Part shown: positions 7,351 to 16,218 of the stretch, piece by piece
Layout of the letters: each line of letters starts with the position of its first letter
Numbering within the stretch: the stretch's first letter is position 1
NCBI GenBank assembly: GCA_947458475.1
Contig: CANGZP010000014.1
Location: 1-44,103, forward strand
Length of the DNA: 44,103 nt
From: Cyclobacteriaceae bacterium
Lineage (GTDB): Bacteria > Bacteroidota > Bacteroidia > Cytophagales > Cyclobacteriaceae
Direction: 5' to 3'
Notes under the pieces: model-generated
Database searches by the model: none
What the model was told of the DNA's origin: nothing
Seen by the model: the letters and a program-made list of their open reading frames with translations, nothing else
Made by a program: the position numbers and the translations under genes

Positions 7351-7881
7351 TTATTTGTTGTCTTCAATTCCTAATTCTTCCAGGACAAACTCAGAATAGT
7401 CATGTCTTGGGTCTGTGTAAATAATTGCAGAGGGACCTGCTGCCTTGTCAAAGAGGACGGCGAGGTTATTTCTGCGTGATACCCGTTCGATGGCATCGTA
7501 TATTTTGGATTGTAGTGGCTGAAGTAATTCTGCCTGCTTCTGGTAGTAAATCCCATCAATCCCAAATACCCTACTGTTAAATTCTTGCGAAGCCTTTTGC
7601 TTTGCCTTGATTACTTCTACCCTCTTTTGGTACATTTCTTCGGTGAGTAGAACTTCTTCAGCCTTCAGCTGCGTGGATAGTTCTTTGATCTCTTGGTCCA
7701 AATTTTGTGCCTCTTTTTTCCATTCCTCACTGAGCTTTTTCAGTTCTTCCTGCACCACTTTGTAATCTGGGTGCTTGTTGAGAATGTATTCAGAATCGAT
7801 GTATCCAAACTTTTGGGCCGCTAGCGGTCCCGAATACAGGATAATGAAAAGTAAAAGTACAATTTTGAATGATTTATTCAT
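7351..7881 (-). CDS. OmpH/Skp-family periplasmic chaperone (first copy)
   Basis: The 176-residue protein has an N-terminal signal peptide (hydrophobic IVLLLFIILYSG, cleavage near AAQ at 21-23). The mature start KFGYIDSEYILNKHPDYK is typical of the OmpH family. A charged helical hairpin (about 40-125) and a C-terminal segment AVLFDKAAGPSAIIYTDPR follow. It should form a trimeric tentacled chaperone that keeps outer-membrane proteins soluble between the Sec translocon and BamA. It lies 88 bases downstream of bamA and just upstream of a second family member, with a promoter-like element in the gap. The two copies share layout but little exact sequence, so they are old duplicates. Confidence 0.88.
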   Translation of the reverse strand: MNKSFKIVLLLFIILYSGPLAAQKFGYIDSEYILNKHPDYKVVQEELKKLSEEWKKEAQNLDQEIKELSTQLKAEEVLLTEEMYQKRVEVIKAKQKASQEFNSRVFGIDGIYYQKQAELLQPLQSKIYDAIERVSRRNNLAVLFDKAAGPSAIIYTDPRHDYSEFVLEELGIEDNK

Positions 7882-7915
7882 GCGTTCTTCCTGTTTTTGG
7901 ATGATCTCTGGCGTA

Positions 7916-7950
7916 CAAAATTTAGGCTTTTTCTAACATAAATTAACAAA
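7916..7950 (-). promoter_or_regulatory. Candidate promoter for the skp/ompH pair
   Basis: On the minus strand a TTTG (7950-7947) is followed after 22 bases by TAAATTTTG (7924-7916), close to the TAnnTTTG -7 element with one extra base. It lies about 35 bases before the ompH start and could give the chaperones expression independent of bamA. Confidence 0.35.
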
Positions 7951-7969
7951 CGCTGCGGATTCCAAAAGA

Positions 7970-10666
7970 TTATCTGAACTGTTGCCCAATTGTAAAGTGG
8001 AATTGAGGACCACTTCGCTCGAGCGTACCCGGGATTGCATCAAATCCATATCCCCAATCCACTCCGAGTAGACCAAAGGCAGGCATGAAAATCCTTGCGC
8101 CCACACCGGCAGATTTTTTGAGATCGTAAGGGTTGAAATCCTTGTAATCTCCCCAGTTGTTGCCAGCTTCAGCAAAAGTAAGTAAGAAAATGGTTGCGGA
8201 AGGGTTAGGAGATACAAGGAATCGAAGTTCCATCACATACTTATTGTATACAACTCCTCCATAAGGATCAGGATCAGCAGTGCCCCTCGTATTTCTCCCG
8301 GGTGTGATGGTTTGATTTTCGTATCCTCTCAAACCTACAATCTCTTGACCTAAGGCAAAATTGTTGAAGTTCATGCCATCACCCCCCATGACAAAACGCT
8401 CCAATGGAATAATGCCAATCCTGTTGCCATAGGAGCCTAGGAAGCCCATGTGTGCACGAGCGCTTCCTACAAACTTGGATGAACCAAAGAGTGGGGTATA
8501 GAAGGAGGCATCAAACATCCATTTGTGGTATTCGAGCCACTTGTATTTTTCCTGATCTCCAGACTCCTCGTTTATTGACCTGTTGAGCGAGGCATAAGGT
8601 GGAGTCAAATTCATAGATAGGATGATGTTGGACCCTTGTCGTGGGTAGATGGTATTGTCTACGTTATTTCTAGCCACAGTGGTGTTCAAAATCACACTTT
8701 TTGAGTTTCCAGTAGGATAACTCAATCCAAAGGAGGTTCCAAATTGGTTGAACTCGTAATTCTGGAATTGTAGGGAGTTACTGATACTGAAGTAATCATC
8801 CGGCCAAGTGATTCGTTTGGAAAGCCCTAGGGTCACCCCCGTGATTTTGAAGAAGCCTAGATCTCCACCATTTGGATTTTGGCTGAAGAAGTCCACCTGT
8901 CGTTGCACAGAATGATTGAAAGCAAAGCTGAGTGAGTTTGGCTTTTTGCCACCAAACCAAGGTTCACTCAAAGAGAGTGAGTAGTTTTGGAAAGCCTGTC
9001 CATTGGCCTGTACACGGAGCGATAGCTTTTGTCCATCGCCTACTGGTAGCGGATCCCACTTTTTAAAATCACCTATATTTTTGATGGAGAAGTTGTTGAA
9101 CACCAAGCCTACTGTGCCCACAAATCCAAAGAATCCGCCCCAGCCACCAGATAGTTCAATCTGATCGTTTGGCCGTTCAACCAACTCGAAAGTAATGTCT
9201 ACAGTCGCGCTCTCAAAGTTAGGACGAAGGTCTGGATTGATTTTTTCGGGGTCAAAGTAACCGAGTGTAGAAAGTTCACGGATGGTACGTACCAGTAAGC
9301 TTCGGTTAAATTTTTGTCCAGGCAGAATTCGGATTTCACGCATGACCACATGGTCAGAGGTTCGGTCGTTGCCTTTGATGCCTACACTATTTACAGTGAC
9401 TTGAGGCCCTTCGAAAATTCGCATTTCGAGGTCTATCGAGTCTCCGGTTACATTGATTTCTACTGGATCAATGTTAAAAAACAGGTACCCATTGTCTTGG
9501 TACAAGGAGCTGACGTCATCTCCTTTTTGTGGATCGTAGTTGAGTCGTTTATCAAGCTTTTCTTTGTCGTACACATCCCCCTTTTGGATACCTAGTTTGG
9601 CAAGTAGTACTTCATCCTCGTGGATGTAGTTCCCCGTAAAGGTGATGTTGCGGTAAAAGTATTTTTTGCCTTCAACCACAGAGATGTCAATGTTGATTTT
9701 GTCTTCGCTGAATTTGTAGATCGAATCCTCCAGGATCTTGGCATCACGGAATCCTTTGCTGTTGTAGAAGGAGATCGCTTTTTCCTTGTCGCTTCTGTAT
9801 TCTTTGGGAATGTATTTGGATCCATTAAAGAAATTGAGCTTGAAATTTTTGGTGATGTAGGAATTTGCCTGTTCTGAGGTAACCACCTGACTGGAAAGGA
9901 GGGATCGGGTAAGGCTTTCTCCATCTGCATCTAGCAAGCGGCTGTAGACATCCTTAAAGATGGAAACGCGTGCATGCTCCTTGGTTTTCTTCATCTTTCC
10001 CTTCAGCGCACGATCGGTGATTTCATCGTTTCCGTAAAATGCAATCTCATTGATTTTCACCTTGGATTTAGGATCGATATCAAAGCGTAGTTTCACGCTG
10101 TTTGGAAGGGTGGTGTCGCGGTCTTGGATGATTTTTACATCCGTATTCAGGTAACCCTTGTCTAGGTAATATTTTTCAATGTTTCGTTTGGCTGTATTGA
10201 GTACGTCGTCTCGAACTACTCGGCCTCTAATATTGACTTTATCCCGCAATTCACCCTCTTGGGTTTTGTTGATGCCTTCAAATTCTACACGGGAGAAGCG
10301 GGGTCTTTCGGTAAGGTCAAGAAGTAGGTAAATGTCCTCTCCTTCAATCTTGGTGACCAAAATTTTGACATCCCCGATGATTCCTTGACCCCAAAGTTTT
10401 TTGAGAGCGCTTGAAATAGCATCGCCAGGCACATCGATCCGATCGTCAACTTTCAAACCCGATAGGGAAATGATGGCCACTTCATCTAGCGTAGAAAGTC
10501 CGACCGCCTTAATCTCAGCGATTCTAAATTTTTGAGGCTTTGCATAGTTCAATTCCAGGATGTTGACTGGTCTAGAAGAGGCATAGCGACTTTGGCCCAA
10601 ACGGATTTGCGCCACGGCACTTGCCGACCAAATCAAACAAAACAGAATGAGTATACTTCTTTTCAT
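7970..10666 (-). CDS. bamA: Outer membrane protein assembly factor BamA
   Basis: BamA is the essential Omp85-family insertase of the outer membrane. The 898-residue precursor has a signal peptide (about residues 1-19, ending ASAVAQ). Repeated POTRA domains follow (about 45-510), recognisable from recurring segments such as IAEIKAVGLSTLDE, FSRVEFEGINKTQ, INEIAFYGNDEIT, YRNITFTGNYIHED and VNSVGIKGNDRTSD. A C-terminal 16-strand barrel follows, with the loop-6 signature GLRGYENQ and a terminal strand ending in FTIGQQFR. At nearly 900 residues it is longer than E. coli BamA (about 810), as is normal for Bacteroidota. It sits six bases after uppS and upstream of two skp/ompH genes, the usual envelope-biogenesis block. 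Confidence 0.95.
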   Translation of the reverse strand: MKRSILILFCLIWSASAVAQIRLGQSRYASSRPVNILELNYAKPQKFRIAEIKAVGLSTLDEVAIISLSGLKVDDRIDVPGDAISSALKKLWGQGIIGDVKILVTKIEGEDIYLLLDLTERPRFSRVEFEGINKTQEGELRDKVNIRGRVVRDDVLNTAKRNIEKYYLDKGYLNTDVKIIQDRDTTLPNSVKLRFDIDPKSKVKINEIAFYGNDEITDRALKGKMKKTKEHARVSIFKDVYSRLLDADGESLTRSLLSSQVVTSEQANSYITKNFKLNFFNGSKYIPKEYRSDKEKAISFYNSKGFRDAKILEDSIYKFSEDKINIDISVVEGKKYFYRNITFTGNYIHEDEVLLAKLGIQKGDVYDKEKLDKRLNYDPQKGDDVSSLYQDNGYLFFNIDPVEINVTGDSIDLEMRIFEGPQVTVNSVGIKGNDRTSDHVVMREIRILPGQKFNRSLLVRTIRELSTLGYFDPEKINPDLRPNFESATVDITFELVERPNDQIELSGGWGGFFGFVGTVGLVFNNFSIKNIGDFKKWDPLPVGDGQKLSLRVQANGQAFQNYSLSLSEPWFGGKKPNSLSFAFNHSVQRQVDFFSQNPNGGDLGFFKITGVTLGLSKRITWPDDYFSISNSLQFQNYEFNQFGTSFGLSYPTGNSKSVILNTTVARNNVDNTIYPRQGSNIILSMNLTPPYASLNRSINEESGDQEKYKWLEYHKWMFDASFYTPLFGSSKFVGSARAHMGFLGSYGNRIGIIPLERFVMGGDGMNFNNFALGQEIVGLRGYENQTITPGRNTRGTADPDPYGGVVYNKYVMELRFLVSPNPSATIFLLTFAEAGNNWGDYKDFNPYDLKKSAGVGARIFMPAFGLLGVDWGYGFDAIPGTLERSGPQFHFTIGQQFR

Positions 10667-10672
10667 TAATAC

Positions 10673-11410
10673 TTAAGGTTTAACTTGCTCACCGGTTTTT
10701 CCAAACCTTCTTTCTCTCTTTTGGTAATCTTCAATCGCGGCAAACAGGTGTTCTTTTCTAAAATCTGGCCACAACACGTCTGAAAAATACAGTTCGGTAT
10801 AAGCCAGTTGCCAGAGCAAGAAATTACTAATTCTAAACTCACCACTCGTACGAATCATCAGTTCTGGATCTGGGATTCCCGCAGTATCCAAATGATCCGC
10901 AACCGTGGCATTTGTAATTTCCTCTGGGCTTAATTTGCCTTCAGAGACTTTTTGAGCAATGCGTTTGGCCGCCTCAGTCAGTTCCCATTGTCCACTGTAG
11001 CTCAGTGCAAAGTGTACAGTAAGCCCTGTATTGGTTGAGGTTTGGTGCACGGCCTCGACCAATTTTTCGTAGGTAGAGGTAGGTAAGCTTTTGATGTCTC
11101 CGATGGTATTCAATCGGACATTATTTTTCATCACTCGGGGCATTTCAGATACAATGGTCTCTACGAGCAATTGCATCAGCGCTTGAATTTCATCTTGGGG
11201 TCGAGACCAATTCTCGGTAGAGAAGGAGAATAAAGTCAGGTGTTGAATTCCTATTTCTCCGGCTCCCTCAATAGCATCCCGTACTGCCTGGATCGCATTT
11301 CGGTGACCAAATATCCGCATGGCCCCTTGCTTTTTGGCCCAGCGTCCGTTGCCATCCATGATGATGGCAATGTGCTTTGGTAAGTTGTTACGGTCTATAT
11401 TTTCCTTCAT
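10673..11410 (-). CDS. uppS: Undecaprenyl diphosphate synthase (isoprenyl transferase)
   Basis: UppS adds eight isopentenyl units to farnesyl diphosphate, making the lipid carrier for peptidoglycan and surface polysaccharides. The 245-residue protein shows the cis-prenyltransferase signatures: HIAIIMDGNGRWAKKQ (the Asp binds Mg and the diphosphate), TLFSFSTENWSRP, and LMIRTSGEFRISNFLLWQLAYTE with YFSDVLWPDF near the C-terminus. I chose the ATG at 11408-11410, which places the DGNGR motif near residue 20 as in the family. A longer in-frame start at 11467 would add 19 basic residues of no family character. It is six bases upstream of bamA, so both are probably on one transcript. Confidence 0.95.
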   Translation of the reverse strand: MKENIDRNNLPKHIAIIMDGNGRWAKKQGAMRIFGHRNAIQAVRDAIEGAGEIGIQHLTLFSFSTENWSRPQDEIQALMQLLVETIVSEMPRVMKNNVRLNTIGDIKSLPTSTYEKLVEAVHQTSTNTGLTVHFALSYSGQWELTEAAKRIAQKVSEGKLSPEEITNATVADHLDTAGIPDPELMIRTSGEFRISNFLLWQLAYTELYFSDVLWPDFRKEHLFAAIEDYQKRERRFGKTGEQVKP

Positions 11411-11491
11411 TTCAGCGGTTGGAATACCTACTTTTTTGGAGGTACAAAAATGGGATTTCTTTTTCAATAAATATTCCCTCGGCCCAATTAA

Positions 11492-12250
11492 TTAATAGGT
11501 ATAGCACCTGGCCTTTGTGAGGGTATAGCTCACCGTAACCCCTAGAAAATAGTACCAATCCTTGGTATTGGGATTTCCAAAATTCAGGCTTTTAGGAAGT
11601 GCTTTGGTGTCAGGACCAATAGGACTGTCATACCGAGTTAGCGCAGGAAGCGTGCTGTCTAGTTGATCCAATGCATCCGAGGTGGTTGGGCGAAAGCCAA
11701 GTTCCATTCCTAAGGTAAGCTGGTTTGTGAGTAGAAACTTAACTCCTCCACCAAATGGGATGACCACCGTTCTAGTCCGGTAATCTTCCACAGTTGCTCC
11801 TTTATGCATGCGGCCTTTTGCATTCACAAAAGCGTAGCCCATCCCAAAGAAAGCATAGGGGGAAAATCGAAACTCACTTTTGTGGTTGACATAATCGAGG
11901 AAGTTGAACTCCATGATTGCAGAGAGTTCGGTGATGCGACCTGTAAAATAGCCTTGACGAAGTGAGGCCATTGCATCAATCGGACGGATACTATCTGCCG
12001 CCATGATCTCTGCAAGACTGACTCCTACTTTTAAGCTCCAAACATTGTCAAAATTTCTCTTGCCAAATAACGTTCCTTGAAGGCCAGATTGGCTGGCATC
12101 AATTTTTCGAAGCAGATCCCCAGAATAGACAGCAGTACCTAGACCACCCCCTACCTCATAGCTTTGTGCAAGAAGTATCGCAACTGGGCTACATACTAGG
12201 AAACAACCCAGTACCAAGGATCTTAAAATCTTAAAATTGATTTTTTTCAA
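11492..12250 (-). CDS. DUF6089-type outer membrane beta-barrel protein
   Basis: The 252-residue protein has a signal peptide (SLVLGCFLVCSPVAILLAQ, about 11-29) and a mature part of alternating amphipathic strands: GGGLGTAVYSGDL, SLKVGVSLAEI, YAFFGMGYAFV, PFGGGVKFLLTNQLTLGMELGFR, WYYFLGVTVSYTL. This fits a small outer-membrane barrel. The layout matches the Bacteroidota DUF6089 family, normally encoded between nadK and uppS as here. No function is established. The only start that keeps the signal peptide is a TTG at 12248-12250, since an in-frame stop lies a few codons upstream and no ATG intervenes. A role in outer-membrane assembly is suggested only by its neighbours. Confidence 0.8.
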   Translation of the reverse strand: MKKINFKILRSLVLGCFLVCSPVAILLAQSYEVGGGLGTAVYSGDLLRKIDASQSGLQGTLFGKRNFDNVWSLKVGVSLAEIMAADSIRPIDAMASLRQGYFTGRITELSAIMEFNFLDYVNHKSEFRFSPYAFFGMGYAFVNAKGRMHKGATVEDYRTRTVVIPFGGGVKFLLTNQLTLGMELGFRPTTSDALDQLDSTLPALTRYDSPIGPDTKALPKSLNFGNPNTKDWYYFLGVTVSYTLTKARCYTY

Positions 12251-12341
12251 GACGATGCAAGTTATAAACTACCTAACGCTAAAAAAACGAGGCCTGGTAT
12301 TTAGGGGGTTAATAATTGTTAAGCCTGTAAAGGCATACCAA

Positions 12342-13217
12342 TCAATTTCTTAAGTCCAAACCCCAATTCAATTTTTGGCGTAAGGTGTCAAAGAAATGAT
12401 AGCTTGGCAATTTCACCAATTTAGCGGAGAATGCTTCCTTTTTTACGCTTAATTTCACCTCGGAGGCAATGGAGGTGGACCTAGAGTCCAAAGAAATCAT
12501 AAACTTATCCGTACGCCCTTCTATCTCAAAGCTAATCTCTGCCTCGTCAGACACGATGATCGGACGAACATTCAGGTTGTGTGGGCTTACGGGAGTAATT
12601 ACAAAATTTTTGGCCCCAGGGGTGATTAAAGGGCCGCCACAACTTAAGGAATAGCCAGTGGAACCTGTCGGGGTAGCTACAATTAAACCATCCGCCCAGT
12701 AAGAATTGAGGTACTTGCCGTCGATGAAGGTATGCACCGTGATCATGGATGAAGTATCTTTTTTATGGATGGTAAACTCGTTTAGGGCAAAATTGACACC
12801 ATGAAAAAGCTTTTTGGAGCTGCTCAAGGAGAGCAGGACCCTGGATTCAATCTGGTAATTGCCCTTGGCTAATTCTTCAATCGCCTCGCCGATTTTATCG
12901 GTAGCCACATTTGCCAAAAATCCAAGTCTACCGGTATTCAGTCCAAGGATCGGGATTTCTTTTTTGCCCACTACACAAACTGAGTCCAAAAGGGTACCAT
13001 CGCCTCCAATGGATAGCAAAAAATCAAGCCCATCGAAGTCTTCTGGACGATGGAGGATTTGATAGGCAGGGGAGGAGGGACTTAGCTGCCGTAGCTGTTG
13101 ATCCAAAATTGGAGTCAGGCAAATGTCCACCCCAAGGGATTGCAGTTTTTCAAAAAGGCGCCAAAGAATGGGCAAAAATTCCGCCTTTAAGGATAATCCA
13201 TGGATTGCTACCCTCAT
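12342..13217 (-). CDS. nadK: NAD kinase
   Basis: NadK phosphorylates NAD to NADP in the cytoplasm. The 291-residue protein starts MRVAIHG and shows the diagnostic SIGGDGTLLDS (69-79, D73 being the catalytic Asp), LGLNTGRLGFLAN (91-103), ALNEFTIHKKD and the conserved GLIVATPTGSTGYSLSCGGP. I chose the ATG at 13215-13217, two bases after the stop of the CBS gene. The frame is open for 66 further codons upstream, but that stretch lies antiparallel to nothing useful and overlaps the CBS gene, and it has no family similarity. The CBS, nadK, DUF6089, uppS, bamA order is a recurring Bacteroidota arrangement. Confidence 0.95.
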   Translation of the reverse strand: MRVAIHGLSLKAEFLPILWRLFEKLQSLGVDICLTPILDQQLRQLSPSSPAYQILHRPEDFDGLDFLLSIGGDGTLLDSVCVVGKKEIPILGLNTGRLGFLANVATDKIGEAIEELAKGNYQIESRVLLSLSSSKKLFHGVNFALNEFTIHKKDTSSMITVHTFIDGKYLNSYWADGLIVATPTGSTGYSLSCGGPLITPGAKNFVITPVSPHNLNVRPIIVSDEAEISFEIEGRTDKFMISLDSRSTSIASEVKLSVKKEAFSAKLVKLPSYHFFDTLRQKLNWGLDLRN

Positions 13218-13219
13218 TT

Positions 13220-13885
13220 CTAAATGTCTAAAAACCGCAACAAATTGCCAATGCGTTCCTCGTCTGAGCTCTGTCCAACTTCCTCTTGAGCGAAGTCTTT
13301 GACCTGATATCCAAATCGAAGTAGGGTGGCCTTTATATGGCGCGTATCTGGCTTGTCTAACTTGAGGGTGAGCTCCACCGCTTGGGAATCCAAAGGGTCG
13401 GAGAAAAGTTGACAACTTAAAATCTTGGTATTTTCTGCTTCGATAAGTCGAGAAATTTCAGAAAGCTGGAAGTCTTTCATCTGTAAGGAGATCACCAAAA
13501 CACTGCCTTGTGATTGTATGGACAAATTATCAGCATAGGCAGTCAATGCGTCATGAGTAGGCACGACTCCAAGGTACTGCTGGTCCCGCTCGATTACCGC
13601 CACCCATTTGGTTTGATGCTCCCCAGCTACCCGAAGCACATCATACAGGTGTTGGTCTGCATACACCCAGCAGGAAGCACATTCAAGTTCTACCTGAGCA
13701 ATCTGTATGTCTAAATGGTCTTGCTCTAGGAGAATTTCATCTGCTACAAAACCTAAAAATACCCCTCCCTCCACTACGGGTAGCGTAGTCAGTTCAAGTG
13801 CTTCCATTTTCTTCAGGGCCAAACCAACAGGCTCAGAGATTTTGACAGATGGAATGAGTGGATGGATAAAATCTGCGGCTAGCAT
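13220..13885 (-). CDS. CBS-domain protein with C-terminal ACT-like region
   Basis: The 221-residue protein has two CBS motifs. The first covers about residues 1-60 (DFIHPLIPSVKISEPVGLALKKMEALELTTLPVVEGGVFLG style), the second about 70-125 (CASCWVYADQHLYDVLRVAGEHQTKWVAVIERDQQYLGVV style). A C-terminal part of about 85 residues follows, with SVLVISLQMKDFQLSEISRLIEAENTKIL, which resembles an ACT domain. CBS pairs commonly bind adenosine nucleotides and ACT domains bind small effectors, so an energy- or nucleotide-sensing regulator is likely. There is no catalytic domain and no membrane helix. It ends two bases before nadK, so control of NAD(P) metabolism is a reasonable but unproven guess. It resembles AcuB-like proteins in layout. 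Confidence 0.8.
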   Translation of the reverse strand: MLAADFIHPLIPSVKISEPVGLALKKMEALELTTLPVVEGGVFLGFVADEILLEQDHLDIQIAQVELECASCWVYADQHLYDVLRVAGEHQTKWVAVIERDQQYLGVVPTHDALTAYADNLSIQSQGSVLVISLQMKDFQLSEISRLIEAENTKILSCQLFSDPLDSQAVELTLKLDKPDTRHIKATLLRFGYQVKDFAQEEVGQSSDEERIGNLLRFLDI

Positions 13886-13963
13886 AAATGAAAGTTAGGA
13901 AATCAATTCAAAACACAAAACGCTTTTGTGGAGGAACTTGTTCCCTTTCTTTTTTTGGAAAAA

Positions 13964-15163
13964 CTAAGCTAGGAAGTTTTGAAACAAAATGCCCAATAAA
14001 ACCCCTCCTACTACGATAATGGGAGAGGATATTTTAGTGAATTGGAGTAGGGAATAGGTTCCTAGAATAAAAAATATATGGACAAAATTTGGCTCTAAAG
14101 GCTCAAAAAGTAGGTAGGCAGCAGCAATAAGCATCCCACAGGATACGGCATTGATCCCTTCTAAAGCGGCTCGTATTGGGCGATACAACTTGAGCTGATC
14201 CCAAAACCGAATCACAAAGAAAATCAAAAAGATTCCCGGAAGGAAAATCCCTGCAGTTGCAATCAGTCCACCCATCACAAATCCCAGCAGTCCAAATTCC
14301 CGCATGGAAAGCGCTCCAATGTAGGAAGAGATAGAAAAAGTAGGTCCGGGTATCCCTTGGGACAGGGCATAGCCGGTAAGGAATTCTTCGGAGCTTAAGA
14401 ACTGCTTTAAATCCACGAATTCAGCATACAAATAAGGAATCAACACTTGTCCGCCACCAAAAATCAGGCTTCCATTTCGGTAAAAATTTTCAAAGAGTAA
14501 GATGGGCTGCGATTTAGTAATGGCCCCGGCAACGGCGGCAAGAATCAATACCCCTCCCCAGAGGTAGAAATTGTTCCATTTGATCTGCAAAGATTTATCC
14601 TCTTCGACTTTGGGTTGATTTTTATACTTGATCGAAGTGCTGAGCCCTCCCAATAGCAGCATGACTGGAAAAATATAGGGGGAGCTGTAGAAGAAGGAGA
14701 CAAAGGCCGAAAGCAGCATCAAGACGATGGCTTCGGGAGTTTTGATCATCTTGGTGATGGTTTTTTGCGCAGCAAAAATGAGAAAGCCAATAGCCATGGG
14801 CTGGATAAACTTGGCGAATTGGAGCGCTTTGGGGCTGTTTTCTTGCAAAAAATGGATGAGGATAGCCGCCAAGATCATCGCGATTGTCGCGGGAAGTATC
14901 CAAACTAACAGGGTCAAATAGGCGAGGCGAGGACCACCCACCCGAAAACCAATGGCAGAGATCAATTGGGTGGAGGAGGGACCGGGGAGCATGCTGCAGA
15001 GCGCATTTAATTCCCACAGTTCCTCCTCCTGTATATATCCCCTTTTTTTGACCATGCGCTCAAGCATCATGGCAAGTAGCACTTGCGGACCACCAAAGGA
15101 GGTCAAGGAGAGGGTCAAGGTATCTTTTAGAAAGACTACATATCGGACTGCCCGAATAGACAT
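13964..15163 (-). CDS. chrA: ChrA-family chromate/anion transporter (two-domain)
   Basis: The 399-residue integral membrane protein is a long-chain CHR transporter made of two homologous halves. The N-terminal half carries SFGGPQVLLAMM and the paired motif ALCSMLPGPSSTQL near residue 55. The C-terminal half repeats the pattern as FGGGQVLIPYLYAEF and ALSQGIPGPTFSISSYIG. About ten to twelve hydrophobic helices are visible. Members export chromate by proton antiport, but many are of unknown substrate. The start is one base after the stop of the 2-oxoglutarate oxygenase gene, so the two are expected to be co-translated. No chromate regulator (chrB) or reductase is visible, so chromate resistance is not assured. 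Confidence 0.9.
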   Translation of the reverse strand: MSIRAVRYVVFLKDTLTLSLTSFGGPQVLLAMMLERMVKKRGYIQEEELWELNALCSMLPGPSSTQLISAIGFRVGGPRLAYLTLLVWILPATIAMILAAILIHFLQENSPKALQFAKFIQPMAIGFLIFAAQKTITKMIKTPEAIVLMLLSAFVSFFYSSPYIFPVMLLLGGLSTSIKYKNQPKVEEDKSLQIKWNNFYLWGGVLILAAVAGAITKSQPILLFENFYRNGSLIFGGGQVLIPYLYAEFVDLKQFLSSEEFLTGYALSQGIPGPTFSISSYIGALSMREFGLLGFVMGGLIATAGIFLPGIFLIFFVIRFWDQLKLYRPIRAALEGINAVSCGMLIAAAYLLFEPLEPNFVHIFFILGTYSLLQFTKISSPIIVVGGVLLGILFQNFLA

Positions 15164-15164
15164 C

Positions 15165-16142
15165 CTATTTTCGTAGTCCTAGTTCACGTAGCCTTTCTTC
15201 CAAAAACTCACCTGCGGTAATGTCTGGAAATTGCTTGGGTTGGGCTTCGGAAATACAGCTGGACAAACAGCTGAGATCCATTTCAGAACGCGGATGCATA
15301 AAGAAAGGGATGGAATACCTGCTGGTATTCATTTTCTCACGAGGAGGGTTGACGACGCGGTGGATGGTAGATTTCAACTTTTTGTTGGTAAAACGCTCCA
15401 GCATATCTCCGACATTCACCACTAATTGGTCAGGCAAAGCAGTGATAGGAATCCACTTTCCGTCTCTACGACGTACTTGAAGGCCATCTGCACTCGCACC
15501 CATCAATAGGGTAATCAAGTTGATGTCTCCATGCTCAGCAGCTCTAACTGCGTCGGCAGGCACTTCTTCAGGGTTTTCTATTGGGAAATAATGGATTTGA
15601 CGAAGGATGGAATTGCCGTGGGCTACCTTGTCTTCAAAATAAGTCTCCTCTAAGTCCAAATTTAGAGCAATCGCACGAAGCATTTGCTTTCCAGCATTTT
15701 CTAAAGTTCGGTAGGCTTCCAAGGCATCGTCCTTGAATTGGGGAATTTCTTTTGGCCAACAGTTGGCCGGATACTCGGATTTGATGGGGTCGCTATCTGG
15801 AATGGCAGCCAGGTCCTGTCCCACATGGTAAAACTCCTTCAAGTCTCCCGTGTTTCTTCCTTTGGCATGCTCTTTTCCTTTACCAGTATAGCCTCTTTGG
15901 TAGCCGATTTCTGGTTTTTCATACTGTGACTTTACTGCATCCGGCAGTGAAAAAAACGTAGTAATGGAGGAATAAAGTCGGTCTTGGAGCTCCTTACTTA
16001 ACCCATGGTTTTTGATGGCAACAAATCCTATGTTCTGGTAAGCCTCTCCAAGTTTGCGAACAAACTCGGCCTTTTTTTCAGGACTGCCAGTAGTGAAATC
16101 GGCTAAATCCAAACTCGGAATTTCATCAAACAAAATTTCCAT
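15165..16142 (-). CDS. Isopenicillin N synthase-type 2-oxoglutarate/Fe(II) oxygenase
   Basis: The 325-residue protein has the DIOX_N region (about residues 5-120: IPSLDLADF, GFVAIKNHGLSKEL, GYQRGYTGKG) and a double-stranded beta-helix domain. The iron triad is visible as H-x-D in AAEHGDINLITLL and a distal His in KSTIHRVVNPP, with the 2-oxoglutarate-binding RYSIPFF after it. Such enzymes hydroxylate or desaturate small molecules in the cytoplasm; the substrate cannot be read from sequence. The typical length (300-350) is met. It is followed after one base by chrA and preceded by a divergent lipoprotein gene, with a -7-like element between them. It is not next to any biosynthetic cluster, so a housekeeping or detoxification role is more likely than antibiotic synthesis. 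Confidence 0.87.
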   Translation of the reverse strand: MEILFDEIPSLDLADFTTGSPEKKAEFVRKLGEAYQNIGFVAIKNHGLSKELQDRLYSSITTFFSLPDAVKSQYEKPEIGYQRGYTGKGKEHAKGRNTGDLKEFYHVGQDLAAIPDSDPIKSEYPANCWPKEIPQFKDDALEAYRTLENAGKQMLRAIALNLDLEETYFEDKVAHGNSILRQIHYFPIENPEEVPADAVRAAEHGDINLITLLMGASADGLQVRRRDGKWIPITALPDQLVVNVGDMLERFTNKKLKSTIHRVVNPPREKMNTSRYSIPFFMHPRSEMDLSCLSSCISEAQPKQFPDITAGEFLEERLRELGLRK

Positions 16143-16180
16143 AGATGCGGTAGATTAAGTGGTGCTTTCTTTAAATTCTT

Positions 16181-16188
16181 CAAAAATA
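16181..16188 (-). promoter_or_regulatory. Candidate -7 promoter element for the oxygenase-chrA pair
   Basis: The minus strand reads TATTTTTG here, an exact TAnnTTTG match, about 39 bases before the oxygenase start in a 76-base divergent gap. No clear -33 TTG lies at the right spacing, so support is moderate. Confidence 0.4.
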
Positions 16189-16218
16189 AATATCTTTAAC
16201 CTCAATTGATGCGATTCC

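Noticed and set aside
13218-13415. Upstream extension of nadK by 66 codons
   Set aside because: It overlaps the CBS gene's coding sequence, has no NadK similarity, and the ATG at 13215-13217 gives a full-length enzyme.
15165-16142. Antibiotic (penicillin-type) biosynthesis gene
   Set aside because: The isopenicillin N synthase label describes a fold family; there are no peptide synthetase or other cluster genes nearby.
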